Shown piece after piece: positions 25,567 to 35,912 of a stretch of DNA of 54,635 nt. The DNA comes from an uncultured Oxalobacteraceae bacterium (GTDB lineage Bacteria; Pseudomonadota; Gammaproteobacteria; Burkholderiales; Burkholderiaceae_D). Every line of letters begins with the position of its first letter. The first letter of the stretch is position 1. The notes under the pieces are model-generated. The model ran no database searches and was not told the origin of the DNA. It saw nothing but the letters and a program-made list of their open reading frames with translations. The position numbers and the translations under genes are program-made. The DNA lies in assembly GCA_903893945.1 (NCBI GenBank), contig CAITOF010000096.1, forward strand, positions 1-54,635, in the 5' to 3' direction.

Positions 25567-27099
25567 TTATTTATCGGGCTTTGCAGCCGGAGCAGCAGGT
25601 GCCACCGACGCCGGTGGTGCGACAGGCGTGGGCTCATCTATCTTATCGGTCGACTTGTCGTCCGGCTTGGCCACGGCTTTCCGGCCAGCTTTGCCGTCCG
25701 CCTCCGATTTTTCCGCGGCTTTGGCAATCTGTACTGGCAATCCTTTTAACTGGTTAAGTGCCTGTTGCAACTGGAAATCGGTCGCACTGCCATACTCTAA
25801 CGGTTTGAGTGTTTTTTCAACCTCAAGTGCGCGCTTTTCATCTTCAGCTTCATCGCGTTTTTCTTTACCCGCATTTTTGTCGGTATCGTTATTCAGGTGT
25901 TTCTGCAAATCCGCTTCGCGCAAGCGCAGTGTGTTGATACCATCATTCTCTGCAGTCTCTTCCACATTCAGATCCGGCGTGATGCCTTTGGCCTGTATGG
26001 AACGGCCACTGGGCGTGTAATAGCGAGCGGTGGTGATCTTGACTGCCGTATCAGCACTGATCGGGCGTATCGTCTGGACAGAACCCTTGCCAAACGTTTG
26101 GGTGCCCATAATGGTTGCCCGTTTATAGTCCTGCAGGGCACCCGAAACGATTTCAGACGCAGAAGCAGAGCCGGTATTAACCAAAACCACCATGGGAACG
26201 GTTTTAATCGCGTCAGGCAGTTTTGCCAGTGGATCTGCGCCACCGCGTGTGGTATAAAATTCGCGACTGGCGGTGTAGGTTGCTTTCGATTCCGGAATCT
26301 GGCCGTTGGTTGTCACGACGGTGACGTCTTTGGGCAGGAACACGGCAGAAATACCGATCGCACTGGGCACCAGGCCGCCGGGATTATTGCGTAAATCGAG
26401 AACCAGTCCCTTGATGTCGGGGTCCTGCGCGTACAATGCGTTAATTTTCTTGACCAGGTCGTCCAGCGAGGGTTCCTGGAACTGTGAAACCCGTAACCAT
26501 GCGTAGCCAGGTTCAACCAGTTTTCCCTTGACACTTTGGGTTTTGATGACATCGCGAGTGATCGTCATGATGATCGGCTTGTCGACATTTTTTCGTGCAA
26601 TAGTCAGCGTCACTTTGGTATTGGGTTCGCCGCGCATGTGCTTGACTGCCTCATCAAGAGTCATTCCCTTGACCTGCAGATCATCGAGACGGGTAATCAG
26701 GTCACCGGCCTTGACACCGGCTTTGTCCGCGGGCGAATCTTCGATTGGTGCGATAATTTTAACGTAACCATCTTCCATGCCAACTTCGATGCCCAGACCG
26801 ACGAATTTGCCCTGGGTGGTTTCCTGCAGTTCCTTGAAGGCTTTTTTATCCAGATACACTGAATGCGGGTCAAGTGACGACACCATCCCGGAGATGGCTT
26901 CAGAAATCAGTTTATTGTCATCGACGGGTTCGACATATTCCGTTTTGATAATGCCGAAGACATCGGCCAATTGCCTTAGTTCTTCAATGGGAAGTGGTGA
27001 GCCCGCTTTTTGTGCCATGGCCGAGTACTGCAACGACGCAGCTACACCGGCGATCAAGCCCAGAGTAATTAATCCAGCATTCTTTAATTTATTTCCCAT
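25567..27099 (-). CDS. ctpA: S41 carboxy-terminal processing peptidase
   Basis: This 510-residue exported protease has an N-terminal hydrophobic signal/anchor, a PDZ domain (about 80-170, GLGIEVGMEDGYVKIIAPIE), and the S41 core. The core includes GLVLDLRNNPGG, the nucleophile Ser in NTGSASASEIVSGAL, and the Lys in TFGKGSVQTI. The C-terminus is a long Lys/Asp/Ala/Pro-rich tail. Such proteases trim periplasmic proteins and often control murein hydrolases; the adjacent EnvC-type gene supports that context. The start at 27099 is chosen for its GGCGGA site and the signal sequence; an ATG at 27129 overlaps the envC stop but has no site. Confidence 0.94.
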   Translation of the reverse strand: MGNKLKNAGLITLGLIAGVAASLQYSAMAQKAGSPLPIEELRQLADVFGIIKTEYVEPVDDNKLISEAISGMVSSLDPHSVYLDKKAFKELQETTQGKFVGLGIEVGMEDGYVKIIAPIEDSPADKAGVKAGDLITRLDDLQVKGMTLDEAVKHMRGEPNTKVTLTIARKNVDKPIIMTITRDVIKTQSVKGKLVEPGYAWLRVSQFQEPSLDDLVKKINALYAQDPDIKGLVLDLRNNPGGLVPSAIGISAVFLPKDVTVVTTNGQIPESKATYTASREFYTTRGGADPLAKLPDAIKTVPMVVLVNTGSASASEIVSGALQDYKRATIMGTQTFGKGSVQTIRPISADTAVKITTARYYTPSGRSIQAKGITPDLNVEETAENDGINTLRLREADLQKHLNNDTDKNAGKEKRDEAEDEKRALEVEKTLKPLEYGSATDFQLQQALNQLKGLPVQIAKAAEKSEADGKAGRKAVAKPDDKSTDKIDEPTPVAPPASVAPAAPAAKPDK

Positions 27100-27128
27100 T
27101 ATTCCGCCTGATTCCGATTCTGTTACCA

Positions 27129-28448
27129 TTATTTGAGATTGATCCAGCTTAAAGGGTCAAAAGCTTTGCCCTGATACCGAAGTTCGAAGTATAAACCTGA
27201 TTGTTCATTGCCGCCGCTATTTCCTACGGTGGCGATTACCTCACCCGCACCGACGGTATCACCAGCCTGTTTTAAGAGCGATTGATTGTTGCCGTAGATA
27301 CTCATGTACTGTGCGCCGTGATCAAGAATAATTAAATTCCCGAAGCCACGCAACCAGTCTGCAAAAATCACCTTGCCCGGGGCAATCGACTTGATTTCCC
27401 CGCCTTCCGCAGCCCGGATGAACAAGCCTTTCCAAACGGTTCCTTCGCCGCGCTGGCCGCCGTATCTGGCCAGAAGTTCGCCTTTGGTGGGCAGACGCAG
27501 GTGTCCCTTTAGTTGTGCAAACGGGCTGTTATCGTTGCCGGCTTCTGGCGTCCGGGTTACCTGGATGGTTGTCGAGGAGTTCGCGGGCGCCGCATTGACC
27601 GCAGGTTTGCGGTCTGAATTTTTCGCATTGGCTCTGGCCGCTGCGGCAGCTTTCCGGTTTTCTTCCCTGAGCCTGTCAGCTTTCTGTTGTTCTTCTATCA
27701 AATGATTCAGTTTGTCGACCAGACTGGCCAGACGTTGTTCATTCTTCTGGAGTTGACCTGCTTCTTTGCGTTGCACCGTAAGCCTGGTTGACAATTGCCG
27801 GATCAGTTCAGTACGTTTTGCTTGTTCTTTTACTAAATCCTTTTTCTGCTGCTGCTGCTCCGAGGCGATGTCATCCAGGTCCTGTTTGGCCTGTTCCGTC
27901 GCCTGCCTGTTTTTTTCGACTGCGGCGAGGTTGTCGCGCAGTTGGGCAATCAGTCTGTTTTCGTTTTGGGACACATAGCCCAGATACTGCAGTTCACGAT
28001 TAATCCGATTGGGGTTGTCACCGGACAGCAGCAGTTTCAAGCGGTCCGCATTTCCGTTTTGGTACTCGTTGCGGAGTAACGCTGAAAACTGTTTTTTTTG
28101 CTGGACAACCTGTTGTTGCAGTCGTTGCTGCTGTCCGGTTAATTCGGTTATTTTCTGTTCGGTCTGATGTTGTTCGATGCCGAGCTGATAGAGTTTTCGA
28201 TTGGCATCGGAAATCGCTGCTTCGGAACTGGCCAAGGCATCTTCTGCATGATGCTTGGCCGATTCGGTGTTCAGGATATCCTGTTTCAGGTCGCTTAATT
28301 TTTTGCGCAATTCAGCATGTTCGGTTTCTGCCTTGTTTTTCTGTTCTACCCGTCCGGGTGTTACCGACCAGCCGGGTGCCGGCCAGATCAACGCGCCAAA
28401 CAGGCCAAGCAGGCACAGCCTTGCCCAAAAATGAGGTACCCGGATCAA
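27129..28448 (-). CDS. envC: EnvC-type murein hydrolase activator (M23/LytM-like)
   Basis: The 439-residue exported protein has a signal peptide (about 1-29). A long coiled-coil follows (about 35-265, rich in Gln/Glu/Lys), then an Ala/Asn-rich linker, then a C-terminal LytM/M23-like domain (about 320-439, [18 protein letters not shown] ... [15 protein letters not shown]). The zinc-binding His/Asp set of active M23 enzymes appears incomplete, as in E. coli EnvC, which activates AmiA and AmiB amidases at the division septum without cleaving murein itself. Activation of an amidase is therefore the likely role. It overlaps gpmA by four bases and lies just upstream of ctpA. Confidence 0.9.
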   Translation of the reverse strand: MIRVPHFWARLCLLGLFGALIWPAPGWSVTPGRVEQKNKAETEHAELRKKLSDLKQDILNTESAKHHAEDALASSEAAISDANRKLYQLGIEQHQTEQKITELTGQQQRLQQQVVQQKKQFSALLRNEYQNGNADRLKLLLSGDNPNRINRELQYLGYVSQNENRLIAQLRDNLAAVEKNRQATEQAKQDLDDIASEQQQQKKDLVKEQAKRTELIRQLSTRLTVQRKEAGQLQKNEQRLASLVDKLNHLIEEQQKADRLREENRKAAAAARANAKNSDRKPAVNAAPANSSTTIQVTRTPEAGNDNSPFAQLKGHLRLPTKGELLARYGGQRGEGTVWKGLFIRAAEGGEIKSIAPGKVIFADWLRGFGNLIILDHGAQYMSIYGNNQSLLKQAGDTVGAGEVIATVGNSGGNEQSGLYFELRYQGKAFDPLSWINLK

Positions 28449-29194
28449 TGTGCGGCTCGACCTTGGTTTGCTACGGCAGCCAGCTTGGCGCTGATGGCTT
28501 CCTGATTACCCAGATAATAATGCCGGATGGGCTTCAGATCGGCATCCAGCTCGTACACCAGAGGTTGGCCGTTTGGAATGTTCAGGCCAACAATCTCGGC
28601 ATCGCTCATGTTATCCAGCATTTTTACCAGTGCGCGCAGACTGTTGCCGTGCGCCGAAATCAGAATTCGTTTTCCGGACCGGATCGCCGGAGCCAGCGTG
28701 TCATTCCATGCGGGCATGACCCGTTCCACCGTGTCCTTCAGGCATTCGGTGAGCGGAATTTTTATCGGATCAAGCTGGGCGTAACGCGGATCGTCAAAGC
28801 TGGTGCGCGGATCGCTGGCCTCCAGGGGAAAAGGTGGCGTATCGTAACTGCGACGCCATATCATTACCTGGTCGTCACCATATTGTGCTGCTGTTTCCGA
28901 CTTGTTCAATCCCTGTAATGCGCCGTAGTGGCGTTCATTCAGACGCCAGTCGTTGATGACGGGAATCCACATCAGGTCCATGGTGTCCAGGGTGTTCCAT
29001 AGTGTACGAATGGCCCGTTTCAGGACTGACGTATAGGCCACATCGAAATCAAATCCGGCCTGTTTCAAAAGCTTGCCAGCATCGCGGGCTTCGGCAATTC
29101 CTTTTTCGGTCAGATCGACATCGGTCCAGCCGGTGAAGCGATTATCGAGATTCCAGACCGATTCGCCATGGCGCATTAAAACGAGTTTATACAT
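28445..29194 (-). CDS. gpmA: 2,3-bisphosphoglycerate-dependent phosphoglycerate mutase
   Basis: The 249-residue glycolytic enzyme interconverts 3- and 2-phosphoglycerate through a phosphohistidine. It begins [22 protein letters not shown] with the catalytic RHGE. It also has [17 protein letters not shown] and the second catalytic His in [14 protein letters not shown]. Length matches E. coli GpmA (250). It is first in a run with envC, ctpA and moeB on the minus strand and is divergent from the rhodanese gene, a conserved arrangement in Burkholderiales. Confidence 0.97.
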   Translation of the reverse strand: MYKLVLMRHGESVWNLDNRFTGWTDVDLTEKGIAEARDAGKLLKQAGFDFDVAYTSVLKRAIRTLWNTLDTMDLMWIPVINDWRLNERHYGALQGLNKSETAAQYGDDQVMIWRRSYDTPPFPLEASDPRTSFDDPRYAQLDPIKIPLTECLKDTVERVMPAWNDTLAPAIRSGKRILISAHGNSLRALVKMLDNMSDAEIVGLNIPNGQPLVYELDADLKPIRHYYLGNQEAISAKLAAVANQGRAAH

Positions 29195-29270
29195 AGTGAT
29201 TTTTCAGATAATAATAAAAATACAGAACCGGGCAGTGTAAAAAGAATATTTTCTCATTGATTCGTCAAGA

Positions 29271-29300
29271 CTGACAGTGTTTTATCTGAAGTCCTATTAT
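29271..29300 (+). promoter_or_regulatory. Candidate sigma-70 promoter of the rhodanese-grxC-secB group
   Basis: CTGACA (29271-29276) and TATTAT (29295-29300) are 18 bp apart, with an overlapping TATAAT at 29298. A start of transcription near 29307 would exclude the earlier in-frame start codon and supports translation from GTG at 29334. Confidence 0.5.
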
Positions 29301-29333
29301 AATGGCGGGATTAACGTAGATTATTGGATTAGT

Positions 29334-29735
29334 GTGAAATTCATTATTGACAACATCTGGCTGATCGCCCTGGTCGTCATTTCCGGCGGTGCCTTATTGA
29401 TTCCGGCACTCCAGCGCAGCGGAGCAAAAGTATCAACTTTACAAGCCACACAGTTAATGAATCAGGGGAAATGCACTGTGCTGGATGTCCGTGATCCGGG
29501 CGAATATGACGCGGGCCACATTAAAGGCGCCAAGAATATTCCATTGGCCGACTTGTCAAAACGACTCGGCGAACTGGAAAAACAGAAAAATCAGACCGTC
29601 ATTGCAGTGTGCAAGAGTGGAACCCGGTCGGCAACTGCGACAGCCCTGTTGGCACGGGCCGCATTTACCAATGTGGTGAGTCTGGAAGGTGGCATGGCAG
29701 TCTGGCAAGAACAGGGCCTGCCAACGGTGAAATAA
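29334..29735 (+). CDS. Membrane-anchored rhodanese-like protein
   Basis: The 133-residue protein starts at GTG (29334), giving KFIIDNIWLIALVVISGGALL, an N-terminal membrane segment. A single rhodanese domain follows (about 35-133) with VLDVRDPGEYDAGHIKGAKNIPL and the active-site Cys in AVCKSGTRSATA. The loop length fits a sulfurtransferase acting on thiosulfate or a persulfide carrier. A longer frame from 29277 overlaps the likely promoter and is rejected. The neighbours grxC and secB form a conserved set (rhodanese-grxC-secB-gpsA) in betaproteobacteria and gammaproteobacteria. Confidence 0.88.
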   Translation: MKFIIDNIWLIALVVISGGALLIPALQRSGAKVSTLQATQLMNQGKCTVLDVRDPGEYDAGHIKGAKNIPLADLSKRLGELEKQKNQTVIAVCKSGTRSATATALLARAAFTNVVSLEGGMAVWQEQGLPTVK

Positions 29736-29775
29736 GCGCTTCTGGCAGAGGCGAAGTGTATTTTGGAGTGGTTTG

Positions 29776-30054
29776 ATGACCAGTGGTAAAAAGACGGTAC
29801 AGGTGAGGATGTATAGCACCGGGGTTTGCCCTTACTGCATCATGGCAGAACGATTATTGCAGTCCAAGGGCGTTGATCATATCGAAAAAGTGAGGATCGA
29901 TCTCGATCCGGTTCAGCGAGATCTGATGATGCAACAGACAGGCCGCCGAACCGTCCCGCAAATTTACATAAATGACCAGCACGTTGGCGGTTTTGACGAT
30001 TTAACGGTTTTGGATCGAAGTGGAAAGCTGGACGAAATGCTGCATCCGGCCTGA
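29776..30054 (+). CDS. grxC: Glutaredoxin 3
   Basis: The 92-residue dithiol glutaredoxin has the CPYC active site near the N-terminus (YSTGVCPYCIMAERLL), the cis-Pro loop RRTVPQIYIN and the GSH-binding GGFDDL. It reduces disulphides and mixed glutathione disulphides in the cytosol. Length is slightly above E. coli Grx3 (83). It follows the rhodanese gene by 40 bp and precedes secB, the standard neighbourhood. Confidence 0.95.
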   Translation: MTSGKKTVQVRMYSTGVCPYCIMAERLLQSKGVDHIEKVRIDLDPVQRDLMMQQTGRRTVPQIYINDQHVGGFDDLTVLDRSGKLDEMLHPA

Positions 30055-30281
30055 TAATAGGCCGATTTTCAAGAATTAAAGTACCCATACGGTGTAGTGA
30101 GGCCAGTGCATACCGGCGCAACCGATTTGACAGGGGGTTGGCAAGTTCTTTGGAGGTATCCTGTTTCGTTCGTCGTGTTCCGGTTTTCTGCCGTCTCGGT
30201 ACGCAGGAACATTGATCAGGTTTGTTTTTCGTGCTGCTTTGGAATTTCAGCAGTTTTTATATCATTTATAGAGAGTGTTTC

Positions 30282-30761
30282 ATGTCAGAAGAAAATGTTC
30301 AGCCCGTATTCCAGATTCAACGTGTTTATCTGAAAGATTTATCGTTAGAACAACCTAATTCTCCAGCCATTTTTCTGGAACAGGAAGCCCCCAAAATCGA
30401 AATCTCCGTTGACGTTTCGGCTCAACCCCTCTCGGAAGGGATTTATGAGTCGACTGTGACCGTCACAGTGACGGCCAAAGTCAAAGAAAAAGTGGCGTTT
30501 CTGGTGGAAGGCAAGCAGGCAGGCATTTTTGAGGCACGTAACATTCCCGAAAACCAGTTGGGCCCATTGCTTGGTATTGGCTGCCCGAATATAGTTTATC
30601 CGTACCTGCGTTCGAATATCGCGGATGTTATCACGCGTGCAGGCTTCCCCCCGATTCACCTCTCGGAAATCAATTTCGAAGTATTCTTCCAGCAACGGTT
30701 GCAGGCTGCCGCTGCCGCTGCGGAGAAACAGGCTGCTGAAGCAGCGCCGGCAACACATTGA
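30282..30761 (+). CDS. secB: Protein-export chaperone SecB
   Basis: The 159-residue cytosolic chaperone begins [28 protein letters not shown], the conserved SecB start. It contains [39 protein letters not shown] and an Ala-rich C-terminal helix ([16 protein letters not shown]). It holds preproteins unfolded and hands them to SecA as a homotetramer. The start at 30282 has AGAG upstream; an in-frame extension from 30222 is not part of the family. The 227-bp spacer before it holds a TTGACA at 30127 without a good -10 at normal distance. Confidence 0.96.
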   Translation: MSEENVQPVFQIQRVYLKDLSLEQPNSPAIFLEQEAPKIEISVDVSAQPLSEGIYESTVTVTVTAKVKEKVAFLVEGKQAGIFEARNIPENQLGPLLGIGCPNIVYPYLRSNIADVITRAGFPPIHLSEINFEVFFQQRLQAAAAAAEKQAAEAAPATH

Positions 30762-30850
30762 GTTGGCAACAGGCCGTTCATGTCAGTGGATGGCCTGTGG
30801 ATCGACCCAGCTGTCTCAGCGAAACCAGTCCAGGTTAAGAAGAGGTAAGA

Positions 30851-31300
30851 ATGAAATTACTGATACGCCTTGTTTCACTGGCATTTGCGGTGTTTATTTT
30901 TACTGATCCAGCCTGTGCTGCCGAATTCAAAAACATTGGCGCTTCCCCTGCCATACTGTACGATGCACCTTCAATTCGTGGCCAAAAATTATTCATCGCA
31001 CCACACGGGATGCCGGTCGAAGTGGTGATTAACTACGGTGCCTGGTCAAAGGTGCGTGATCTCACTGGTGATTTGTCCTGGATAGAATCCAGGCAATTAA
31101 GTGAGCGGAAAAACATAGTTGTTCGCACTTTAAATGCAAAAATACGTGCAAATGCAGACGAATCTGCCGACGTCTTATTTTCAGCCGATAAGGGTGTGCT
31201 GCTTGAACTGGTGGATACGGTTATTCCCGGCTGGGTTCGCGTGAAGCATGCTGATGGCGCGACCGGTTTTGTCAGGCAGAACGATGTCTGGGGCGTTTAA
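30851..31300 (+). CDS. Exported SH3-domain protein
   Basis: The 149-residue protein has a signal peptide (MKLLIRLVSLAFAVFIFTDPACAA). Two bacterial SH3-like repeats follow: about 27-80 (ASPAILYDAPSIRGQKLFIAPHGMPVEVVINYGAWSKVRDLTGDLSWI) and about 88-149 (VRTLNAKIRANADESADVLF, then GWVRVKHADGATGFV). Such domains bind cell-wall peptides. It lies between secB and gpsA in line with many Burkholderiales. Function beyond probable periplasmic wall association is unknown. AAGAGG precedes the ATG. Confidence 0.88.
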   Translation: MKLLIRLVSLAFAVFIFTDPACAAEFKNIGASPAILYDAPSIRGQKLFIAPHGMPVEVVINYGAWSKVRDLTGDLSWIESRQLSERKNIVVRTLNAKIRANADESADVLFSADKGVLLELVDTVIPGWVRVKHADGATGFVRQNDVWGV

Positions 31301-31357
31301 TCCATGTGTGATGATGCGTAATAACCCGCCCGGATTGCAACGGGTCACTACTACCCG

Positions 31358-32344
31358 ATGAATATCACCATATTAGGCGCGGGTACCTGGGGCACCGCTT
31401 TGGCAGTGTCACTGGCACCAAGGCATCAGGTGCTGCTCTGGGGGCGTAATGTGCAGCGCATGCAGGTGGCGACTCAGTCACGACTTCACCAGGGTTTTTC
31501 ACTCCCGGCATCGCTGCAGATCAGTTCCGATCTGGCCGGCGCGCTGGCCGCGGTTCAGCAACCCGGCGGACTGTTGATCATCGGATCGTCTGTCGCCGGA
31601 CTTCGCCCGCTGTGTGTCGCTTTGCGTGACTGTTCAGTTCCCAATCTGGTTTGGTTATGTAAAGGTCTTGAAGAGCACAGCCTGTTGTTACCGCATCAAA
31701 TAGTGCAGCAGGAGCTGGGGGATAAACTCCCTTGTGGCGCGTTGTCGGGGCCATCGTTTGCACAGGAAGTCGCGGCTGGACAGCCTTGCGCACTGACGAT
31801 AGGATCGGCGTTTCCGCAACTTTCCGAGCTGGTTGTCAGCGCGATTCACGGGCCTGCGATGCGCGTTTATTCAAGTGACGATCTGGTCGGGGTTGAAGTC
31901 GGTGGCGCCGTCAAAAATATTCTGGCGATTGCAACCGGCATCGCGGATGGATTGGGACTGGGATTGAATGCCAGAGCGGCACTAATAACCCGGGGCCTGG
32001 CAGAAATTACCCGCTTGGGCCTGGTGCTCGGCGGACGCCTTGAGACATTTATGGGTTTGACCGGCATGGGTGACCTGATCTTGACCTGCACGGGCGATCT
32101 GTCAAGAAATCGGCGCGTCGGCCTGGCTCTGGCACAGGGTAAGCCCCTGGCGCAGATAGTTCAGGAACTTGGACATGTGGCAGAAGGCGTACGATGTGCG
32201 CAGGCGGTGCAGGTGTTAAGTCAGCAATTGAATGTCGACATGCCCATTACCAATGCAGTTGCCGACGTATTGTTCAAAGGGGATAGTCCAAAACACATGG
32301 TTCAAAAACTGCTGGCCCGGGGCGCAAAAGCAGAGCCCGATTAA
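31358..32344 (+). CDS. gpsA: NAD(P)-dependent glycerol-3-phosphate dehydrogenase
   Basis: The 328-residue enzyme reduces dihydroxyacetone phosphate to sn-glycerol 3-phosphate for phospholipid synthesis. The N-terminal nucleotide-binding site is [18 protein letters not shown]. Further conserved blocks are [28 protein letters not shown], and [37 protein letters not shown] with the catalytic Lys. Length matches the family. It is last in the secB run and converges on hslU. Confidence 0.96.
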   Translation: MNITILGAGTWGTALAVSLAPRHQVLLWGRNVQRMQVATQSRLHQGFSLPASLQISSDLAGALAAVQQPGGLLIIGSSVAGLRPLCVALRDCSVPNLVWLCKGLEEHSLLLPHQIVQQELGDKLPCGALSGPSFAQEVAAGQPCALTIGSAFPQLSELVVSAIHGPAMRVYSSDDLVGVEVGGAVKNILAIATGIADGLGLGLNARAALITRGLAEITRLGLVLGGRLETFMGLTGMGDLILTCTGDLSRNRRVGLALAQGKPLAQIVQELGHVAEGVRCAQAVQVLSQQLNVDMPITNAVADVLFKGDSPKHMVQKLLARGAKAEPD

Positions 32345-32379
32345 TACCGCACCGGCAAGCTCCCGAATTGATTCGCCAG

Positions 32380-32394
32380 GCCCCTGTCAGGGGC
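32380..32394. terminator. GC hairpin between convergent gpsA and hslU
   Basis: GCCCC-TGTCA-GGGGC forms a compact stem-loop between the two stop codons. No T-run follows on either side, so this is a weak candidate terminator or an mRNA 3'-end stabiliser. Confidence 0.4.
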
Positions 32395-32432
32395 AGAATG
32401 CTGTATGCACCGCCACAGCAGAAACAGGCAGG

Positions 32433-33767
32433 CTATAAAACGTAGCGCGACAAATCCTCATTCACCGATAATGCGCCCAAACGCAGCTGCACATACGCAT
32501 CGTTGATGTCAATAACCCCGCCGCTGTTCTGATTGGCATCGAACGAAATGTCTTCCAGCAGTTTTTCCATCACCGTGTATAAGCGTCGCGCCCCAATGTT
32601 TTCTGTGGACTCATTGACGGAAAAAGCAATTTCGGCCAGCTTTTTGATGCCGCTTGGATCAAACACGATATTGACATTTTCCGTGGCCAGTAACGCTTCG
32701 TATTGTTTGGTGAGGCAGGCATCGGTGCTGGTCAGGATACGTTCGAAATCGGCAATGGATAACGAATCAAGTTCCACGCGAATCGGAAACCGACCCTGTA
32801 GTTCAGGGATCAGGTCAGACGGTTTGGCAAGGTGAAATGCGCCCGACGCGATGAACAGAATATGATCCGTTTTGATCACGCCGTATTTGGTGTTGATGGT
32901 GGTCCCTTCGACGAGGGGCAGTAAATCGCGCTGTACTCCGGCGCGCGAGACTTCCGCACCACCGGTTTCGGAGCGGCTGGCAATTTTATCAATTTCATCC
33001 AAAAAGACGATTCCATTCTGTTCGACGCTCTGAATGGCCTTTTGCTTGATCTCTTCGTCATTGAGCAATTTGGAGGCCTCTTCTTCCGTCATTGCCTTGA
33101 GTGCATCCTGAATTTTAAGCTTGCGCGGTTTCTTGCGCCCACTGCCCACGCCGGAAAACATCGACTTAATCTGTTCGGTCATTTCTTCCATGCCCGGTGG
33201 TGCCATTATCTCGAGATGTGGCGCTGCGTCTGCGACGTCAATTTCAATTTCTTTATCGTCCAGTGCGCCTTCGCGCAATCGTTTGCGAAAGGTCTGCCGG
33301 GTTGAATTATCGGTGGGCGTATCCGTTGAATTCAGTCCAAAATCACGAGGCGCTGGCAAGAGAATATCGAGGATGCGGTCTTCAGCGGCATCTTCGGCAC
33401 GGGCGCGAACTTTTTTTATTTCTGACGCGCGTGTCTGCTTGACACCGATTTCGATCAGATCCCGTATGATGGTGTCAACATCGCGTCCGACATAACCGAC
33501 TTCCGTAAACTTGGTGGCTTCAATTTTGATAAATGGCGCATCGGCCAGTTTGGCGAGCCGACGGGCGATTTCAGTCTTACCAACGCCGGTCGGCCCGATC
33601 ATCAGTATATTCTTGGGTGTGATTTCATTTCGAAGCGGTTCAGCGACCTGCTGGCGCCGCCATCTGTTGCGTAACGCGATCGCGACAGCCCGCTTGGCTT
33701 TGTCCTGTCCCACCACATGTTTGTCCAGTTCGGAGACGATTTCTAAAGGCGTCATGCTCATACCCAT
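32433..33767 (-). CDS. hslU: HslU ATPase subunit of the HslUV protease
   Basis: The 444-residue AAA+ unfoldase feeds substrates to HslV. It begins [34 protein letters not shown] after up to four extra residues; the exact Met is uncertain (33767, 33761 or 33755). Walker A is [15 protein letters not shown], Walker B is [12 protein letters not shown], and the pore GYVGRDVD motif is present. The C-terminus ENLSRYVL-like (EDLSRYVL) is the segment that inserts into HslV. It follows hslV by 15 bp. Confidence 0.97.
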   Translation of the reverse strand: MGMSMTPLEIVSELDKHVVGQDKAKRAVAIALRNRWRRQQVAEPLRNEITPKNILMIGPTGVGKTEIARRLAKLADAPFIKIEATKFTEVGYVGRDVDTIIRDLIEIGVKQTRASEIKKVRARAEDAAEDRILDILLPAPRDFGLNSTDTPTDNSTRQTFRKRLREGALDDKEIEIDVADAAPHLEIMAPPGMEEMTEQIKSMFSGVGSGRKKPRKLKIQDALKAMTEEEASKLLNDEEIKQKAIQSVEQNGIVFLDEIDKIASRSETGGAEVSRAGVQRDLLPLVEGTTINTKYGVIKTDHILFIASGAFHLAKPSDLIPELQGRFPIRVELDSLSIADFERILTSTDACLTKQYEALLATENVNIVFDPSGIKKLAEIAFSVNESTENIGARRLYTVMEKLLEDISFDANQNSGGVIDINDAYVQLRLGALSVNEDLSRYVL

Positions 33768-33782
33768 GCTGTTTTTTCCGTT

Positions 33783-34319
33783 CTATTCCAGTGTTTCTAT
33801 GGTGTGCGACAAATTGGTATAAATACACAATTCGCCGGCGATAGTCAGCGATTTTTTGATGATTTCCAATGGAGACAGGTCAGTATTTTCCTGCAAGGCC
33901 TTGGCGGCTGATTGGGCAAATGCTCCCCCGGAGCCGATCGCACCAATGCCGTCTTCGGGTTCGAGTACGTCACCGTTACCGGTGATGACCAACGTGGAAT
34001 CACGGTCAGCAACAAGCAGCATGGCTTCAAGTCGCCTCAACATACGGTCAGTCCGCCAGTCCTTGGCAAGTTCAACCGAGGCACGCATCAAATTACCCTG
34101 GTGTTTTTCCAGTTTGGCTTCGAATCGTTCAATAAGTGTAAAGGCATCGGCGGTACCACCTGCAAAACCGGCCAATACCTTGCCGTGATAAAGTTTCCGC
34201 ACTTTTCGTGCCGTCCCTTTCATTACGATATTGCCCAGGGTGACCTGGCCATCGCCACCCAGCGCGACACTTGTACCGCGACGAACCGACAATATGGTCG
34301 TGCCATGAAATTGTTCCAT
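33783..34319 (-). CDS. hslV: HslV protease subunit
   Basis: The 178-residue N-terminal nucleophile hydrolase forms dodecamers with HslU. The start [30 protein letters not shown] shows that the catalytic Thr is Thr7, so six residues must be removed instead of the single Met in E. coli (MTTIVSVRR). This short pro-sequence is common in Burkholderiales HslV. Further family motifs are [17 protein letters not shown] and [19 protein letters not shown]. The start at 34319 is preferred to an upstream ATG at 34337. It is encoded just upstream of hslU. Confidence 0.96.
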   Translation of the reverse strand: MEQFHGTTILSVRRGTSVALGGDGQVTLGNIVMKGTARKVRKLYHGKVLAGFAGGTADAFTLIERFEAKLEKHQGNLMRASVELAKDWRTDRMLRRLEAMLLVADRDSTLVITGNGDVLEPEDGIGAIGSGGAFAQSAAKALQENTDLSPLEIIKKSLTIAGELCIYTNLSHTIETLE

Positions 34320-34487
34320 ATAACCCTTTTTAATCAAACCAGCATGTCCGGCGTGCCGTTTTTTGAATGTCTGCCGCAGTTTGGGGTTGGCTAACGAAAT
34401 TGCAAGTTTAGTTTGCGCTAAAAATAAACGGACGATTGGCGCAAACAGGACCCGAGCGAGGTGGCGGGCACTCGCCGATTCAGGATT

Positions 34488-35912
34488 CTAGCGTTTTCGG
34501 GGGAAAATCAGTGCAATGTTCTTGAATCCCATTGCATTCAGTAAAGCAATAACAAGATGATTGGCGTCATGAAATTCAATCGACACATTCAGCTGTTTTG
34601 AAAGAGGTATCAGGCCACTGAGCAGTTCTCCGCAAGCGCTGAAATCAATGCGGTCTAACTGCGAACAGTCAAGTTGCACAGAGTGGTGATCTAATGCAAA
34701 TCTCGATATTTTTTCCAGTAATTCGAGCGTATTGCCTTCGATCACTTTTGGTAACAAAAAACGGTCAGCCTCAATAAACTCGATGGAAATACCGACAGAG
34801 GGGACGGTCGCCTTATTCTTGGGCGCCTCAAATGAAGGGGGGGAGACCTCGTATGTAATGCAATAATCAATACTGGTTTCTTCGAAGCTGGACTGGTCGT
34901 TGGTAAGTTGCAATAATTCCAACAACAGTAACCACGGTGCATCACTTTCATCTCTTCGGCCAACCGCAATCAGTGCCCGCGTGAATTTAATCAAATCATT
35001 GGCGCCGGCAATGGTTAATTCATTTTTGGTTTTTTTTAAAACCTGGAAGCCTTTCAACAAAAGCTCGCACCCTGCCACATCCAGCTCCGTGATCCGGACA
35101 AATTCCAGGCGGACCTGACTATGCTGTTTTGCAATGGATTGCAGTTTCTCAATCTGCTTGGTGATTTGCGCATTGATCTTCCCTGAAAATGAAATTCCCG
35201 GGACGAAACTTTTTTGTTCCTTTTGCGGGGCGTCCTGGATTTGATCGTTACGCCAGATGGGCGCGGAGATTTCCAGTTTGCTGACATAATCCAGACTCAG
35301 TTGGTCAAACTTGGTTTGATTATTGGTAATTTGATACAAATCGAACAGCATGAGCCATGCTGTGGGATTCATGGCATTGTAACTTTCGTTTTGAATCAGG
35401 TTCTGCAAAATGAGCTCGGTGGCGTCGATTTGTTCACTCGCAAAGAGAATCGCTGCTTCTTCAAGCGCCGGAATATTCTCGATGGCAGCGTGCGATGTCC
35501 GACCTTCCGTGTTGGGATTCAGCAGAAAATCAGTGACCTGCCCTGGCGCTAACGGCAGGGTCGCCTGAAATTGATCGGTATTGTAGGACTTCAAATCTAT
35601 CGTATTGGCCATGCTGTCATCGTCAAACAGATTGGCATTGGCATCAGGCTGGTAGGGTTGTGGCGCGGGTTCAGGCGGCAGTTCAATTTTCCGTTTCAGA
35701 ATGTCGCGCGACATTTCATATTCAATAGCGTCGATTTTTCTCTCGGTCGCTCTTGCTATGTGGCGTTGCGCCATAATGGAATTGGCAAATTCGGCACTCG
35801 TATTGGCGGTCAGGCCAGTCGTCGTTGCGGGGCTATCCTTGGCTGTTTTTCTGTCAGCCGTGGATGACTTCTTGACCCCATTTTTTTTTTTGCCGAATAT
35901 TGAAAAAATCAC
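34488..35912 (-). CDS. STAS-domain protein with internal duplication
   Basis: The 474-residue cytosolic protein starts MIFSIFGKKKNGVKK with a Lys/Thr-rich disordered N-terminus. Two copies of one module follow. Each has a helical unit (WLMLFDLYQITNNQTKFDQL and WLLLLELLQLTNDQSSFEET) leading into a STAS fold, roughly residues 235-320 and 370-474. The STAS halves contain ITELDVAGCELLLKG and LDRIDFSACGELLSG, the position of the regulatory Ser/Cys in SpoIIAA/MlaB-like proteins; both copies have Cys beside Gly/Ala. A protein-protein regulatory role is likely, with no partner visible. It lies 168 bp upstream of hslV, in the same direction, as in related Burkholderiales. Confidence 0.82.
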   Translation of the reverse strand: MIFSIFGKKKNGVKKSSTADRKTAKDSPATTTGLTANTSAEFANSIMAQRHIARATERKIDAIEYEMSRDILKRKIELPPEPAPQPYQPDANANLFDDDSMANTIDLKSYNTDQFQATLPLAPGQVTDFLLNPNTEGRTSHAAIENIPALEEAAILFASEQIDATELILQNLIQNESYNAMNPTAWLMLFDLYQITNNQTKFDQLSLDYVSKLEISAPIWRNDQIQDAPQKEQKSFVPGISFSGKINAQITKQIEKLQSIAKQHSQVRLEFVRITELDVAGCELLLKGFQVLKKTKNELTIAGANDLIKFTRALIAVGRRDESDAPWLLLLELLQLTNDQSSFEETSIDYCITYEVSPPSFEAPKNKATVPSVGISIEFIEADRFLLPKVIEGNTLELLEKISRFALDHHSVQLDCSQLDRIDFSACGELLSGLIPLSKQLNVSIEFHDANHLVIALLNAMGFKNIALIFPRKR

